From Lachnospiraceae bacterium (GTDB taxonomy: Bacteria; Bacillota; Clostridia; Lachnospirales; Lachnospiraceae), in the NCBI GenBank assembly GCA_024693845.1, contig JAILKJ010000041.1, positions 1 to 56,004 of the forward strand: 56,004 nucleotides of DNA, read 5' to 3'. The translations under genes were made by a program, and so were the position numbers. Positions 1 to 8,327 of this stretch are shown here, piece after piece. The notes beneath the pieces are model-generated. The model was not told where the DNA came from, did no database searches, and worked only from the letters and a program-made list of their open reading frames with translations. Within the stretch, counting starts at the first letter, position 1; each line of letters begins with the position of its first letter.

Positions 1-1
1 A

Positions 2-670
2 GTAGGGATGTCCGGAACGGTTTGGGTCTATGATATGGAAGATAATCTTCTTGGACGTTTTACCGAGACACCATATTCCTATGTTGGCGCGTTTGTTCCA
101 GGGAAGGATGTTTTTGTTTCTCATACAAATGAGAATCATCTAGTTGTCTATGACATAGCTAACATGAAAATGTTGAAGAAAATCAAGACTAGCAACTGTG
201 GCGGGAGCGAAGATACCGGAGTTGTCTTTTCGAGCGACGGCAAATATCTTTATTGTATTCAGGCACATTGGAATGACTGGCTGAAGCGTCGGCTCGTTGT
301 TTATGATACTGAGAATTTTGAAATCGAAAAAGAGTTTTTTTCGAATGAGAGTATAATCAATCTTAAGGAAATCGAGATAGAAAATGACGGAACCTGTTAT
401 GTCTTATTCGGTGAAAGTGATGAAAAAACAGGCGTAATCGAAAACAATTATGTAGGAATCTTTCAGGATGGGAAGATTGTAGAAAAAAGGACCCTTAATA
501 CCAGGCTCAATAACTGGCTGGATATTCTTATGTATTTTTCCTGGAAAAGAAGTGGTTTTACTAAAAAGACTTTTCCTTTGTTCCTTAAAGAAGCAGGCAT
601 CAAATATGCGATTCCGCAGAACCCATGTTCACTGAAGAAACTTTTTGAAACAGGACACATGGAATATTGA
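2..670 (+). CDS. Partial beta-propeller (YncE/WD40-like) protein, 5' end outside window
   Basis: The frame is open to the left edge, and the first ATG (base 8) has no properly spaced Shine-Dalgarno site, so the true start probably lies outside. The visible 220 residues contain repeated blade-like strands of the type 'VYDxxN', 'SSDGKYLY' and 'LVVYDTENFEI', typical of YncE/WD40-like propellers that describe a value and its key. No catalytic motif is visible. The C-terminal 60 residues (aromatic and basic, no blades) may be a separate tail. Base composition is clearly AT-richer than in the genes to the right of about 1.6 kb. The gene ends before a hairpin terminator. Function unknown. Confidence 0.6.
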   Translation, partial: VGMSGTVWVYDMEDNLLGRFTETPYSYVGAFVPGKDVFVSHTNENHLVVYDIANMKMLKKIKTSNCGGSEDTGVVFSSDGKYLYCIQAHWNDWLKRRLVVYDTENFEIEKEFFSNESIINLKEIEIENDGTCYVLFGESDEKTGVIENNYVGIFQDGKIVEKRTLNTRLNNWLDILMYFSWKRSGFTKKTFPLFLKEAGIKYAIPQNPCSLKKLFETGHMEY

Positions 671-762
671 TTAGCAAATATAATCGGAAGATAATCGCAC
701 AAAGGAGCTTCAGCCCAAGTGAGTGAAAGATTTTCTGTAAATTAGATATCCTAAGATAATTT

Positions 763-805
763 ACGAGCTGTATGGCGGTAAGATTACCGTTGTTCAGCTC
801 GTTTT
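763..805 (+). terminator. Hairpin terminator after the partial propeller gene
   Basis: An 8-bp outer stem (763-770 with 795-802, ACGAGCTG/CAGCTCGT) encloses a 5-bp inner stem (776-780 with 785-789) and is followed by only four T residues. It sits about 90 bases after the stop at 670. The stem is good and the T-tract short, so it may be a weak terminator. Confidence 0.5.
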
Positions 806-822
806 GACTATACCTAATCCCA

Positions 823-850
823 TTGATTTCGTCAAGAATTATGATAAAAT
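823..850 (+). promoter_or_regulatory. Candidate sigma-A promoter of the zinc-ribbon gene
   Basis: TTGATT at 823-828 and TAAAAT at 845-850 are separated by 16 bases. They lie about 40 bases upstream of the ATG at 891, which has GAGGAG at 879-884. The region is AT-rich, so a chance match is possible. Confidence 0.4.
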
Positions 851-890
851 TGGTACATAATTATACTTCAGTTTATTTGAGGAGAAAAAT

Positions 891-1367
891 ATGAAATTAC
901 CTATTCCATCACATTTAAAGGAGTATTTTTTGTTAGATAATAATGAGCACACGGAATATGAAGTATCAGGTTCAATTAGATGTAAATGTGGATCTGAACA
1001 CTTTGAAGTGTTCAGTAGTAATGATAGACAATTAGTAAAAGTTAAATGTAAAGATTGCGGGGAAGAAATAGTGTTATTTGATGCAGGAAAACATGGTTGG
1101 GATGGATATGTTTGTAAAGACGATTTTCTTGACCGCGACGAGCCTTTAGTTAATTATATTTGTGAAGATTGTGGTTATCAAATATTCCAGGTCAAGGTAA
1201 AGATTTCATCGCAAGGTAAACAGGATTTTATAGATGAATGTGTTATAAATGATGATTCTTTTTCTGAAGAAGAATGGGTGGATGCTTTTGAATGGATAAA
1301 TATAAATCTTGTTTGTGATAGTTGTAATTCTATAGCAGACGACTGGCTTGATTTAGAAACAATGTAA
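891..1367 (+). CDS. Small protein with tandem CxxC zinc ribbons, function unknown
   Basis: 158 residues, with a strong start: GAGGAG six bases before the ATG. Cysteine pairs appear in three blocks: 'CKCG' with 'CKDCG' (about residues 32-57), 'CEDCG' (about 91-95) and 'CDSCN' near the C-terminus (about 142-145). This suggests two zinc-ribbon-like sites. The middle contains 'GKHGWDGYVC'; the end is acidic. There is no signal peptide or membrane segment, so it is probably cytoplasmic. Low GC like its left neighbour. It is monocistronic, with its own candidate promoter and downstream hairpins. I do not recognise a named family. Confidence 0.7.
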   Translation: MKLPIPSHLKEYFLLDNNEHTEYEVSGSIRCKCGSEHFEVFSSNDRQLVKVKCKDCGEEIVLFDAGKHGWDGYVCKDDFLDRDEPLVNYICEDCGYQIFQVKVKISSQGKQDFIDECVINDDSFSEEEWVDAFEWININLVCDSCNSIADDWLDLETM

Positions 1368-1423
1368 AGAAAGCCCGATTTGTCAACGCTTTTCGCCAAA
1401 TCGTTCCCCAAAGGCTACCATCC

Positions 1424-1473
1424 AAGACACTCTCCTTTCTCTGTTTTTATTCGAAAACTATAAGTGTCTTTTT
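1424..1473 (+). terminator. Candidate terminator after the zinc-ribbon gene
   Basis: AAGACACT (1424-1431) pairs with AGTGTCTT (1463-1470). The 31-base interior holds a second small stem (GTTTT/AAAAC around 1443-1458), and five T residues run through 1469-1473. A second hairpin without a T-tract (CGATTTG/CAAATCG, 1376-1403) lies just upstream. Confidence 0.4.
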
Positions 1474-1523
1474 GAATGGTGTATCATTCGAGTAACCCGA
1501 GTAACCCAAGCGCATATCAAAAA

Positions 1524-1582
1524 AGTCAGTATTTATGCGGGCTTGCGCCAACAGGATTGGGGTTCGATTCCCCTACTGGCTG
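1524..1582 (+). other. tRNA-like fragment (T-arm plus acceptor-like stem)
   Basis: A canonical T-arm is present: GGGG (1559-1562), loop TTCGATT (1563-1569), CCCC (1570-1573). It is followed by TACTGGCT (1574-1581), which pairs with AGTCAGTA (1524-1531) with one G-U pair. The enclosed RNA is about 58 nt, too short for D and anticodon arms of a normal tRNA, and the 3' end reads GCGA rather than CCA. A rho-independent terminator follows directly. It could be a tRNA remnant, an attachment-site copy of a tRNA 3' end at the right edge of an AT-rich island, or an unrelated structured RNA. No integrase is visible. Confidence 0.4.
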
Positions 1583-1584
1583 CG

Positions 1585-1611
1585 AAAGCCCCCGAATTTC
1601 GGGGGCTTTTT
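1585..1611 (+). terminator. Strong intrinsic terminator
   Basis: An 11-bp stem (1585-1595 with 1599-1609, core AAGCCCCCGA/TCGGGGGCTT) with a 3-base loop and a run of five T on the + strand. It ends the tRNA-like transcript. Read leftwards it lies 13 bases after the ABC exporter stop at 1624, with a three-T tail, so it may also stop that operon. Confidence 0.8.
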
Positions 1612-1623
1612 CATTTCACTCTT

Positions 1624-3438
1624 CTAAGCTATGTAATTGTGTGCCTGTCGGTCGAACATCTCCCTGTACAGTCCGTTTAATGCCATCAGCTCATCATGAG
1701 TTCCCTGCTCCTTGATGGTGCCGTTTTCAAACAGATAGATCCGGTCTGCCATTCGTGTGGTTGAAAGTCGATGCGAAATAAAAATGACCGTATCGCTCTT
1801 CGCCTGGTCGATCAGGTTTTTGTTGAGCTTGTATTCAGAAACCGGATCCAGAGCACTGGAGGGCTCATCCAGGATGGAGATCGCTCTGTCACCGTTATTT
1901 AAGAACACTCTCGAGATGGCGATCTTCTGACTCTCACCTCCGGAAAGATTGATGCCTTCATCCGAAAACTCCCTGGTAAGAGCGGTATCGAGTCCGCCGG
2001 AAAGCTTTGCAAGTTTTTTGGAAAAGTCCGCCTTATCCAGCGCTTCCATAACGTCCTTTTCATCCGTTTTGTCATATTGTCTGAGCAATACGTTTTCCGA
2101 AAGCGTTGCCGCATAGATGTTGTAATCCTGGAAAACAGCGCTTATCTTTTTGCGATATTCTCTTATGTTGTATTCTCTTATATCATGACCGTTATACCGG
2201 ATGCTGCCGCCTGTAACATCATAAAGACGCATCAAAAGTTTAACAAAGGTTGTTTTGCCCGCGCCGTTTTCACCGACGATGGCGATCTTTTCGCCGGGCT
2301 TTATCTCGATGGAGATATCCTTTAAGGTATCCTTTTCGGTGTTGGGATAACGGAAACATACATTGGACAGTATAAGAGAGCCTGCTTCTTTATCCGGGCT
2401 GATCCCGTCGGTAACTTCAATGACCGGCTCATAGTCCAAAAGCTTTCTGAACTTTTCCGCGTACTGTCCGATGATCTGGAAATCCACCAGGCAGTAGTTG
2501 ATCTCGTTAAGGTTTCCTCTTACATAGTTAGCCGCATTGTTAGCCGATGCTACTTCACCGAGGGCGATCTTACGAAGTACAAGGGCAAGATATCCCAGGT
2601 AGGCAGGTACCGCAAAAAACGACAGCACCGTAAATACCGTGATCCAGTTCAAAAGCGAGATCCAGGTAAGCAGAGGCGTATATTTTTTCCCTGCCGCAGA
2701 AGCGGCATCAAGGGCCTCGTCAAACTGGAGCCGCAGCGGTTCCTTTACGTTTGTGAGTTTGCATTCTTTTGCATATTCGGGCTGATAGAAAACTCTCTTG
2801 GAATAGTCCGCTTTCCGCAAATGCTTTTTGTATTCCAGCCACCAGGTGTATTCGATCTCTTCCATCTTGAATCTCGTTATGAGGTTAATGATAAATCCTA
2901 CAATCGGGAATACCGCAAGGAAAGGACTGATGGTGAGGATCAGGGAAGCCGCGACAATAAGCGCTATGGCTCCGCCGAAGATCTTACTGGAGATCATCAC
3001 GGCACCTTCTATCATATGGTCCGCATTGTTTGCCACGAAAACATAGGTATCGTAGTAGTCCGGATTATCATAATAGATCAGATCCATCCTGCTGTTTTTC
3101 TCTATCAGATCTCTCTGGATCTTTCCATCAAGCTTGATGATCTTGGCCTTGGCCCATTCTTCCAGCATCTGGCTGATCCATTCGATACAGACAACAAGAG
3201 CGAGTGATATCAGAAGGATTACCGTCATTTTGCCGAAGGGTGTCTCCCCGATCAGGCCGTCTACGATCATCTTCAGGATAAAGGTACCGTTCACTGCCAT
3301 GGCGGCCTTTAAGATGACATTCATCATGAATATCTTAACGATCAGCGGCCTGTCGTATTTTGACGCATACCGTATCATAAATGACGTGTTGCTGATCAAT
3401 CGTTTTATTGAGATCTTGTCTTCTTTTTCATTAGCCAT
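1624..3438 (-). CDS. ABC exporter, membrane domain fused to ATPase (second of pair)
   Basis: 604 residues in the usual half-exporter layout: an N-terminal membrane domain with hydrophobic stretches at about 34-60, 72-92, 150-190 and 255-290, then a nucleotide-binding domain. Visible motifs: Walker A 'GENGAGKTT' (about 389-397), signature 'LSGGE' (about 498), Walker B with 'ILDEPSSALDP' (about 522) and H-loop 'ISHR' (about 555-558). The start is ATG behind AAAGGAG. It overlaps the upstream exporter gene by 8 bases, as expected for the two halves of a heterodimer. Both ATPase sites look intact. The substrate (peptide, lipid or drug) cannot be told from sequence; no precursor peptide or peptidase domain is visible. 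Confidence 0.9.
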   Translation of the reverse strand: MANEKEDKISIKRLISNTSFMIRYASKYDRPLIVKIFMMNVILKAAMAVNGTFILKMIVDGLIGETPFGKMTVILLISLALVVCIEWISQMLEEWAKAKIIKLDGKIQRDLIEKNSRMDLIYYDNPDYYDTYVFVANNADHMIEGAVMISSKIFGGAIALIVAASLILTISPFLAVFPIVGFIINLITRFKMEEIEYTWWLEYKKHLRKADYSKRVFYQPEYAKECKLTNVKEPLRLQFDEALDAASAAGKKYTPLLTWISLLNWITVFTVLSFFAVPAYLGYLALVLRKIALGEVASANNAANYVRGNLNEINYCLVDFQIIGQYAEKFRKLLDYEPVIEVTDGISPDKEAGSLILSNVCFRYPNTEKDTLKDISIEIKPGEKIAIVGENGAGKTTFVKLLMRLYDVTGGSIRYNGHDIREYNIREYRKKISAVFQDYNIYAATLSENVLLRQYDKTDEKDVMEALDKADFSKKLAKLSGGLDTALTREFSDEGINLSGGESQKIAISRVFLNNGDRAISILDEPSSALDPVSEYKLNKNLIDQAKSDTVIFISHRLSTTRMADRIYLFENGTIKEQGTHDELMALNGLYREMFDRQAHNYIA

Positions 3439-5287
3439 AAAACGCCTCAGCTCCTTTCAGCATTTCTTCCGGCAGACTCTCCTGATAGTTTTCCGCCTGG
3501 AGTGTGAACATCTCATGATAGTATCCGCCAAGCGCTATGAGCTGCTCATGTGTTCCGCTCTCAACCACCTGTCCGTCCTTCATCAGATAGATCAGATCTG
3601 CCATTCTGGCAGATGAGAGTCTGTGGGATATGAAGATGACGCCCTTGCCCTCGGAAAGCTTCATCATGTTGTTGTACATGTTGTACTCGGCAAGCGGGTC
3701 AAGCGCCGATGAAGGTTCATCCAAAATGACCATATCGGGATCCCGGGCAAACACTCTTGCTATGGCGATCTTTTGCGCCTGTCCGCCCGAAGGGACAAAG
3801 CCTTCCTGATCAAACTCACGGCTTACCACCGTATCAAGCCCGTGTATAAGACCTTTGTGCGATACATCAAACTGTGCGTTTATAAGCGCCTTCTTTGCCT
3901 TGTCATAATCCTCCCGGCCCTCAGGTCTTCTCATCAGCACATTTTCAACAAGAGGCATGGCAAATACCTGAAGATCCTGAAAGACCGTACCGAATCTTTC
4001 TCTGTAAGAATTAAGATCGATATCCTTTATATCCATACCGTTTACAAGGATCTCTCCGGACTGCACTTCATAAAGACCCATCAGAAGCTTTATCAGGGTG
4101 GTCTTGCCTGCACCGTTATAACCGACGATCGCCAGCCTGTCGCCTTTATCCCACTTAAAGCTGATGTTTTTCAGGGTTTCGCTCTTTGCTCCGGGATAGG
4201 TAAAGGAAACATCCTTCAGTTCAATGCTTTTGATCTCATGAATGGGTGTTTTCTCTTCACTCTCAGGAACATCTCTTTCCAGGAACTCTTCCAGGTTTTT
4301 AAAAAGTCTGCTCTCGTTGTTTAAGAAGATCCTGTTTTCAACGGCCTGCTTAAGCTGATTGGTGGAAAATGCCATGGCACTGATCATTGCCACATAGCTT
4401 GAGATATCCGAAATATTACCGAATTTCACCCGCACTACCACATAAAAGTATGCGATAACTCCTGCGAAGATGGAATAGCTTCCCTTCATGATGAAAGAGT
4501 AAAATGCAGACCTCATGCGATACCTCATGGAGACCGTTTCCATCCTTTCCACTGCTTCTTCCTGTTTTTTGAGCAGGATGGAATTAATGTCAAAAAGACG
4601 CACTTCCGCAGCGTATTTCTTTTCGTAGTAAACACGCTTCACATAGTCTGCCACTCTTTTATCACGGGTGATGGCTTTTTCCCTTTCATAATTGCATTTG
4701 CCGTTCTTGCTGCCGAAGTACAGGCTCACGATCATGGGTACGATCATGAATACCAGCAAGAAAGGATCCACCACTACTATTATGGCAAGGGATGCGACTG
4801 TTGATACCACATTACCGCAATAGACACCGAATTTAATGGCCAGATCAATGGCAGAGTCTACAACGCGGTCCAAAGCCCTGGAATACTTATCGTAGAATTC
4901 CGGGTTTTCATAGTCCTTTAACTCAAGGGAGTCCGACAGGTCCATCACCCGGTGAAAAATGTACCTGTAGACTTCCGGCGTTTTGACTTTTCTGTAAGCC
5001 TCATACCATCCGCAGGTAAAATGCACGAAAATATGACCGAGACATGCGATCACAAGAAACTTAAACAGCCTGCTGTATTCAATGTTTCTTTCAATACAGT
5101 TGAAGATATATTTCGTCAGATAGACGAAAAAGAAAACATAGAAGATCTGCTCAATGGAGTTTTTGAATATAGAAAAAGCAAGGAGCAGTTTATCCGCTCC
5201 CCATATCTGTTTCAGAGCATATTTAAGATGCTTAAAAGAACTGTCTTTTGTTTTCATATTATGCACGCCCAAGATGATTATTCCCAA
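3431..5287 (-). CDS. ABC exporter, membrane domain fused to ATPase (first of pair)
   Basis: About 618 residues, same architecture as its partner downstream. Walker A is 'GYNGAGKTT', Walker B 'MVILDEPSSALDP', H-loop 'FISHRLSS'. The signature reads PSGGQ instead of LSGGQ, a tolerated variation. The start is uncertain: TTG at 5287 has AGAGG at good spacing, while an in-frame ATG at 5257 has a weaker site and gives the N-terminus 'MKTKDSSFKH'. It probably forms a heterodimeric exporter with 1624-3438. A 12-base perfect palindrome lies about 60 bases upstream, in the spacer after the broken GGDEF gene. Confidence 0.9.
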   Translation of the reverse strand: MGIIILGVHNMKTKDSSFKHLKYALKQIWGADKLLLAFSIFKNSIEQIFYVFFFVYLTKYIFNCIERNIEYSRLFKFLVIACLGHIFVHFTCGWYEAYRKVKTPEVYRYIFHRVMDLSDSLELKDYENPEFYDKYSRALDRVVDSAIDLAIKFGVYCGNVVSTVASLAIIVVVDPFLLVFMIVPMIVSLYFGSKNGKCNYEREKAITRDKRVADYVKRVYYEKKYAAEVRLFDINSILLKKQEEAVERMETVSMRYRMRSAFYSFIMKGSYSIFAGVIAYFYVVVRVKFGNISDISSYVAMISAMAFSTNQLKQAVENRIFLNNESRLFKNLEEFLERDVPESEEKTPIHEIKSIELKDVSFTYPGAKSETLKNISFKWDKGDRLAIVGYNGAGKTTLIKLLMGLYEVQSGEILVNGMDIKDIDLNSYRERFGTVFQDLQVFAMPLVENVLMRRPEGREDYDKAKKALINAQFDVSHKGLIHGLDTVVSREFDQEGFVPSGGQAQKIAIARVFARDPDMVILDEPSSALDPLAEYNMYNNMMKLSEGKGVIFISHRLSSARMADLIYLMKDGQVVESGTHEQLIALGGYYHEMFTLQAENYQESLPEEMLKGAEAFYG

Positions 5288-5346
5288 GGAATACCTCTAT
5301 GGCTTTGGATGCTTCCTGAGAATTCTTTTTCGGGTTCTTTTCCAAC

Positions 5347-5358
5347 CTGTGCGCACAG
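5347..5358. repeat. Perfect 12-base palindrome upstream of the ABC exporter pair
   Basis: CTGTGCGCACAG reads the same on both strands and lies in the 94-base gap between the GGDEF remnant and the first exporter gene. It could be an operator for a dimeric repressor; no regulator gene is adjacent. Confidence 0.35.
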
Positions 5359-5381
5359 ATCGATATAATTATCTTGACTTT

Positions 5382-5926
5382 CTATTCTCTCGTCATCGCG
5401 CCCATTGCTTTGAGCTGTTTTTTGCGTTCGTACATCAACTGGTCGGCGCGTTCAAATACATCGCGGAGTGTTCTGTCTCCCGACTGCAGGGAGGCAGCAC
5501 CGATGGATACCACCACTTCCTCTTTAGCTATATTGGCTTCCACCTTGCGGTTGAATTCATCAATGCTCTCCCGGCGTTTGTCATAGCCTTTGCCCTGGAG
5601 CAAAACAACGAATTCATCTCCGCCGATGCGGAAGACCGAGCCGTGCATGAAGTATTCACTGAGCAGGTTGCTGGCATCCCTGATGAGCTGGTCGCCGGCA
5701 GCATGCCCTTTGGAGCCATGTATTCATAAGTGATCCTGATACCCTTGTCAAGAAACTGACGCTGCGCCTCTTCCATGCCGAGGGCCACAGCATCCCACCA
5801 GGGATGGACGGTCTTGTAGGTGAAATAGAAATTGTAATGATCCTTTTAGGGCTCATAGGAATCCAGCTCATGATCAAAATCCACAGCACTGCTGGCAGTG
5901 GAATCAATTTCAGTAACTTCATGCAT
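5382..5926 (-). pseudogene. Broken gene: periplasmic sugar-binding-protein start joined to GGDEF end
   Basis: Reading leftwards from the ATG at 5926, one frame encodes 'MHEVTEIDSTASSAVDFDHE', is stopped by TAA at 5848-5846, then continues in the same frame with 'YNFYFTYKTVHPWWDAVALG' up to about 5710. That stretch is typical of the first strand and helix of ribose/galactose-type binding proteins. There the frame shifts to 'HAAGDQLIRDA...RIGGDEF', the second half of a diguanylate cyclase domain with an intact GGDEF motif and the usual C-terminal 'ADQLMYERKK', ending at 5382. The rest of the binding domain, any membrane segment and the first half of the GGDEF domain are missing. I infer a deletion plus a nonsense mutation in a membrane receptor-cyclase gene. 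A short GGDEF fragment from 5648 could still be translated but lacks half the fold. Confidence 0.75.
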
Positions 5927-5947
5927 CGGTACGGATCTCAATCCGGG

Positions 5948-8296
5948 CTACATGATCCGGATATCCGTCAGTGCCACCTGATCTCCCGTAAGCGCCAGAT
6001 AGATCCGTTCTCTGTCATCCAGGATCGTGGTGGTACTTTCCATGCTGATCCCCAGATGCTGGGTTTTAAGATGGATCTGGTTCTTTTTCTTTTCCACGGA
6101 GATCTCACACTCCAGTCCTTCCTTGTTGGCTTCCTTCCAGACTTCCCAACCCGGGAAGGTGTCCAGCTTCTTCATGGTGAATCTCACCTGTGCAAGATCA
6201 TTCGTTCCGTTGTTCTCACCGTTTAGCTTGATCAGATCGTACTCATGGTAATTCGGTCCGCCCACAGTGCCGTCATCCGAGGAAAAGAGCACGATATACG
6301 GACAGTGCCATACGAGGCTTGCCTCGGGAAGGGACATGGTATGGAAGGCAAGTCTGAGCCTTTCCTTGATCTCGATCCCTTCACTGGCAGCAGATCGGGG
6401 TCTGTCGATATTGACATTGGGAATATCCGACTCCATATGGTCGGTATAGGTGATCTCCTTTACGATCCTTTCAATATCCTCCTCGGTATAGTTCTTGCCC
6501 GTGGGATAGATCCTGATATTGGAAAGGCGGCAATGCTCTCCCGTCAATCCGATGTAGGCAGACCTGGAAACGCTGGGCAGTGCCACGATCACTTCCTTGG
6601 AGTATACTGGACCCTGCATCACAAGTCTTAAATGATCCTCATACCGGCCCGCCAGAATGAGATAATGGCCTTCCGGCTGGGTCTCCGTCATTTTGGTCTG
6701 CTTGATCTTACGGGCAGCAGTGGTAATACAATGCTCATCGAACCAGAGCTCTCCGTATTCCAGATACTGATATCCTTCGATGGCCTTCTGGTTGTCATGG
6801 CTTCTTCCGTCATAGGAATCAAACAGCACCAGCGCAGGTGCACTGAACATGTTCTCCTCATTCACATAGCTGCAATCAAACTCGATCCGGGTTTCGCCCA
6901 GCTCAATGGGGATACCCCGCAGGATATGCTCTCTGTAATCATTGCAGGTAAGCTCTTCCTCCAGGGACTGATCTTCCTCCTGTCCATTGTCCGCACTTCC
7001 GGCATCCAGGATCCTCACCATCAAGTCGGCATATTCCGGATCATATTCCTCACCAGCTCCTTTGACAAAGGCTTCTCTTGCTATGAAATCCGGAAGTTTT
7101 TCGCGGTATTGGTTATTCGTTTTCATTGTTACATAGGCATCCGCCACGGTAACGATCCTGGCGATCTCAGGAATCTGATCTCCCTTCAGTCCCTCCGGGT
7201 ATCCCTTGCCGTCATATCGTTCATGACAGTATCTGGCTGCATCGGCCAGGAAGGGATATTCATCGATACAGGAAAGGATCTGTCCGCCGATCTCGGGGAT
7301 CTTTCTGATGACATCCTCTTCCTTTCTCTCCGGATCCTCCAAATGCTCAATGGCACTGTTGTTCACACCTGCCTTACCCACCTCATGAAGCAGGGCTGCA
7401 TAATATACCTTAGCGCAGTATTCCTCGCTTTTGCCTGCCTTCCGGGCGATCTTTTTGGCATACTCTGCGCAGCGAAGACCGTTTTCCTTCCGGTACTCGT
7501 CTCTTGACTCGGCAGCGGCCGTAAAAGCCTGGCAAACCTGATCAAAGACTTTATGCATATGTGCCCTTTCTTCACGCAGCTGTTTGACCTCATTCATATG
7601 TTGACTGATCATCATCTGATTGATGTCCAGATATGTGAACAGATACAGGGAGATCGAAACCGCCACCATGGACATATTGACAAGTGAAATACCGTACGCC
7701 TTGATCTGTATGAGTCCGCAGGTGATGGGCACAAAGATGTACAGCAACAGCGAAGCATAGATCAGCCTGCTGAAGAGCTTCTTATACTGCCTGACGACCG
7801 TGTACTGCACGATGGGACAGATCACCGGAATGATATATGCGATCAAAAATCCCCGTCCTCTGTGATAGGTATTGGACTCATCAAAATAATAATACAGGTT
7901 CGTAAAAGCCGCCACCGCGGCAAGTACCATTCCCATGGCTGAGACGATGGCAACGATCCTGAGGCGCCGGGGTGTTTCTTTCAGTTTGCCTTCCTGAGTC
8001 AGAAGATCCTGCAGATACAGATCAAAGCCAAAGACGATGGCTGACGTCAGGAAAAATACCATGAAGTTGCTCACCCGGACCATGACATAAGCTGTATGTC
8101 CCGGATCCCCCGCATAGAGATAAGCCTGCCTGTCAAACCACAGCAGGAACAGGGCGATGAGCTCCATCAGGATCAGTATTCCCTTTCTTTTCCTGGAAAT
8201 GAAGCGGGTATGCACCAGCAAAAAGATCAGGATCCCGCAGCTTCCGCACAGAAAGAGCATGATATTCAGTTGATGTGCCCTGATCATCTCGATCAT
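5948..8296 (-). CDS. Seven-helix membrane protein with degenerate HD-GYP domain and duplicated C-terminal beta-rich domain
   Basis: 782 residues. About seven hydrophobic helices occupy residues 8-225, resembling 7TM sensor heads. An HD-GYP-like domain spans about 255-430. It keeps 'GKGYPEGLKG' (363-372) but the HD pair is H304-E305, the usual 'HHERW' reads C357-H-E-R-Y, the helix-1 histidine of the 'GAH' motif is replaced, and the 'HP' of 'HPExG' is 'IP'. Metal binding and phosphodiesterase activity are therefore doubtful. The C-terminus has two related beta-rich units (about 455-600 and 640-782), each starting near 'ALVLF' or 'YIVLF' and ending in 'YIGLTGE..LSNIRI' or 'YLALTGD..LTDIRI'. Last intact gene of the operon begun at 15467, 31 bases after the receiver gene. 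Likely a cyclic-di-GMP or ligand sensor rather than an enzyme (inference). Confidence 0.8.
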   Translation of the reverse strand: MIEMIRAHQLNIMLFLCGSCGILIFLLVHTRFISRKRKGILILMELIALFLLWFDRQAYLYAGDPGHTAYVMVRVSNFMVFFLTSAIVFGFDLYLQDLLTQEGKLKETPRRLRIVAIVSAMGMVLAAVAAFTNLYYYFDESNTYHRGRGFLIAYIIPVICPIVQYTVVRQYKKLFSRLIYASLLLYIFVPITCGLIQIKAYGISLVNMSMVAVSISLYLFTYLDINQMMISQHMNEVKQLREERAHMHKVFDQVCQAFTAAAESRDEYRKENGLRCAEYAKKIARKAGKSEEYCAKVYYAALLHEVGKAGVNNSAIEHLEDPERKEEDVIRKIPEIGGQILSCIDEYPFLADAARYCHERYDGKGYPEGLKGDQIPEIARIVTVADAYVTMKTNNQYREKLPDFIAREAFVKGAGEEYDPEYADLMVRILDAGSADNGQEEDQSLEEELTCNDYREHILRGIPIELGETRIEFDCSYVNEENMFSAPALVLFDSYDGRSHDNQKAIEGYQYLEYGELWFDEHCITTAARKIKQTKMTETQPEGHYLILAGRYEDHLRLVMQGPVYSKEVIVALPSVSRSAYIGLTGEHCRLSNIRIYPTGKNYTEEDIERIVKEITYTDHMESDIPNVNIDRPRSAASEGIEIKERLRLAFHTMSLPEASLVWHCPYIVLFSSDDGTVGGPNYHEYDLIKLNGENNGTNDLAQVRFTMKKLDTFPGWEVWKEANKEGLECEISVEKKKNQIHLKTQHLGISMESTTTILDDRERIYLALTGDQVALTDIRIM

Positions 8297-8327
8297 TCGC
8301 GTTTCTCCCTTAAAGGTATGATAAAAA

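Noticed and set aside
1524-1582. Complete tRNA or tmRNA gene
   Set aside because: Only the T-arm and an acceptor-like stem are present; no room for anticodon and D arms, no tag-peptide frame, and no encoded CCA.
1476-1715. Short + strand ORF across the tRNA-like fragment
   Set aside because: Runs through a terminator and the end of the exporter gene; low-complexity peptide without a ribosome site.
5528-5788. Separate 86-residue gene in another frame
   Set aside because: Its first part continues the binding-protein fragment and its last part is out of frame with the GGDEF domain; better explained as one broken gene.
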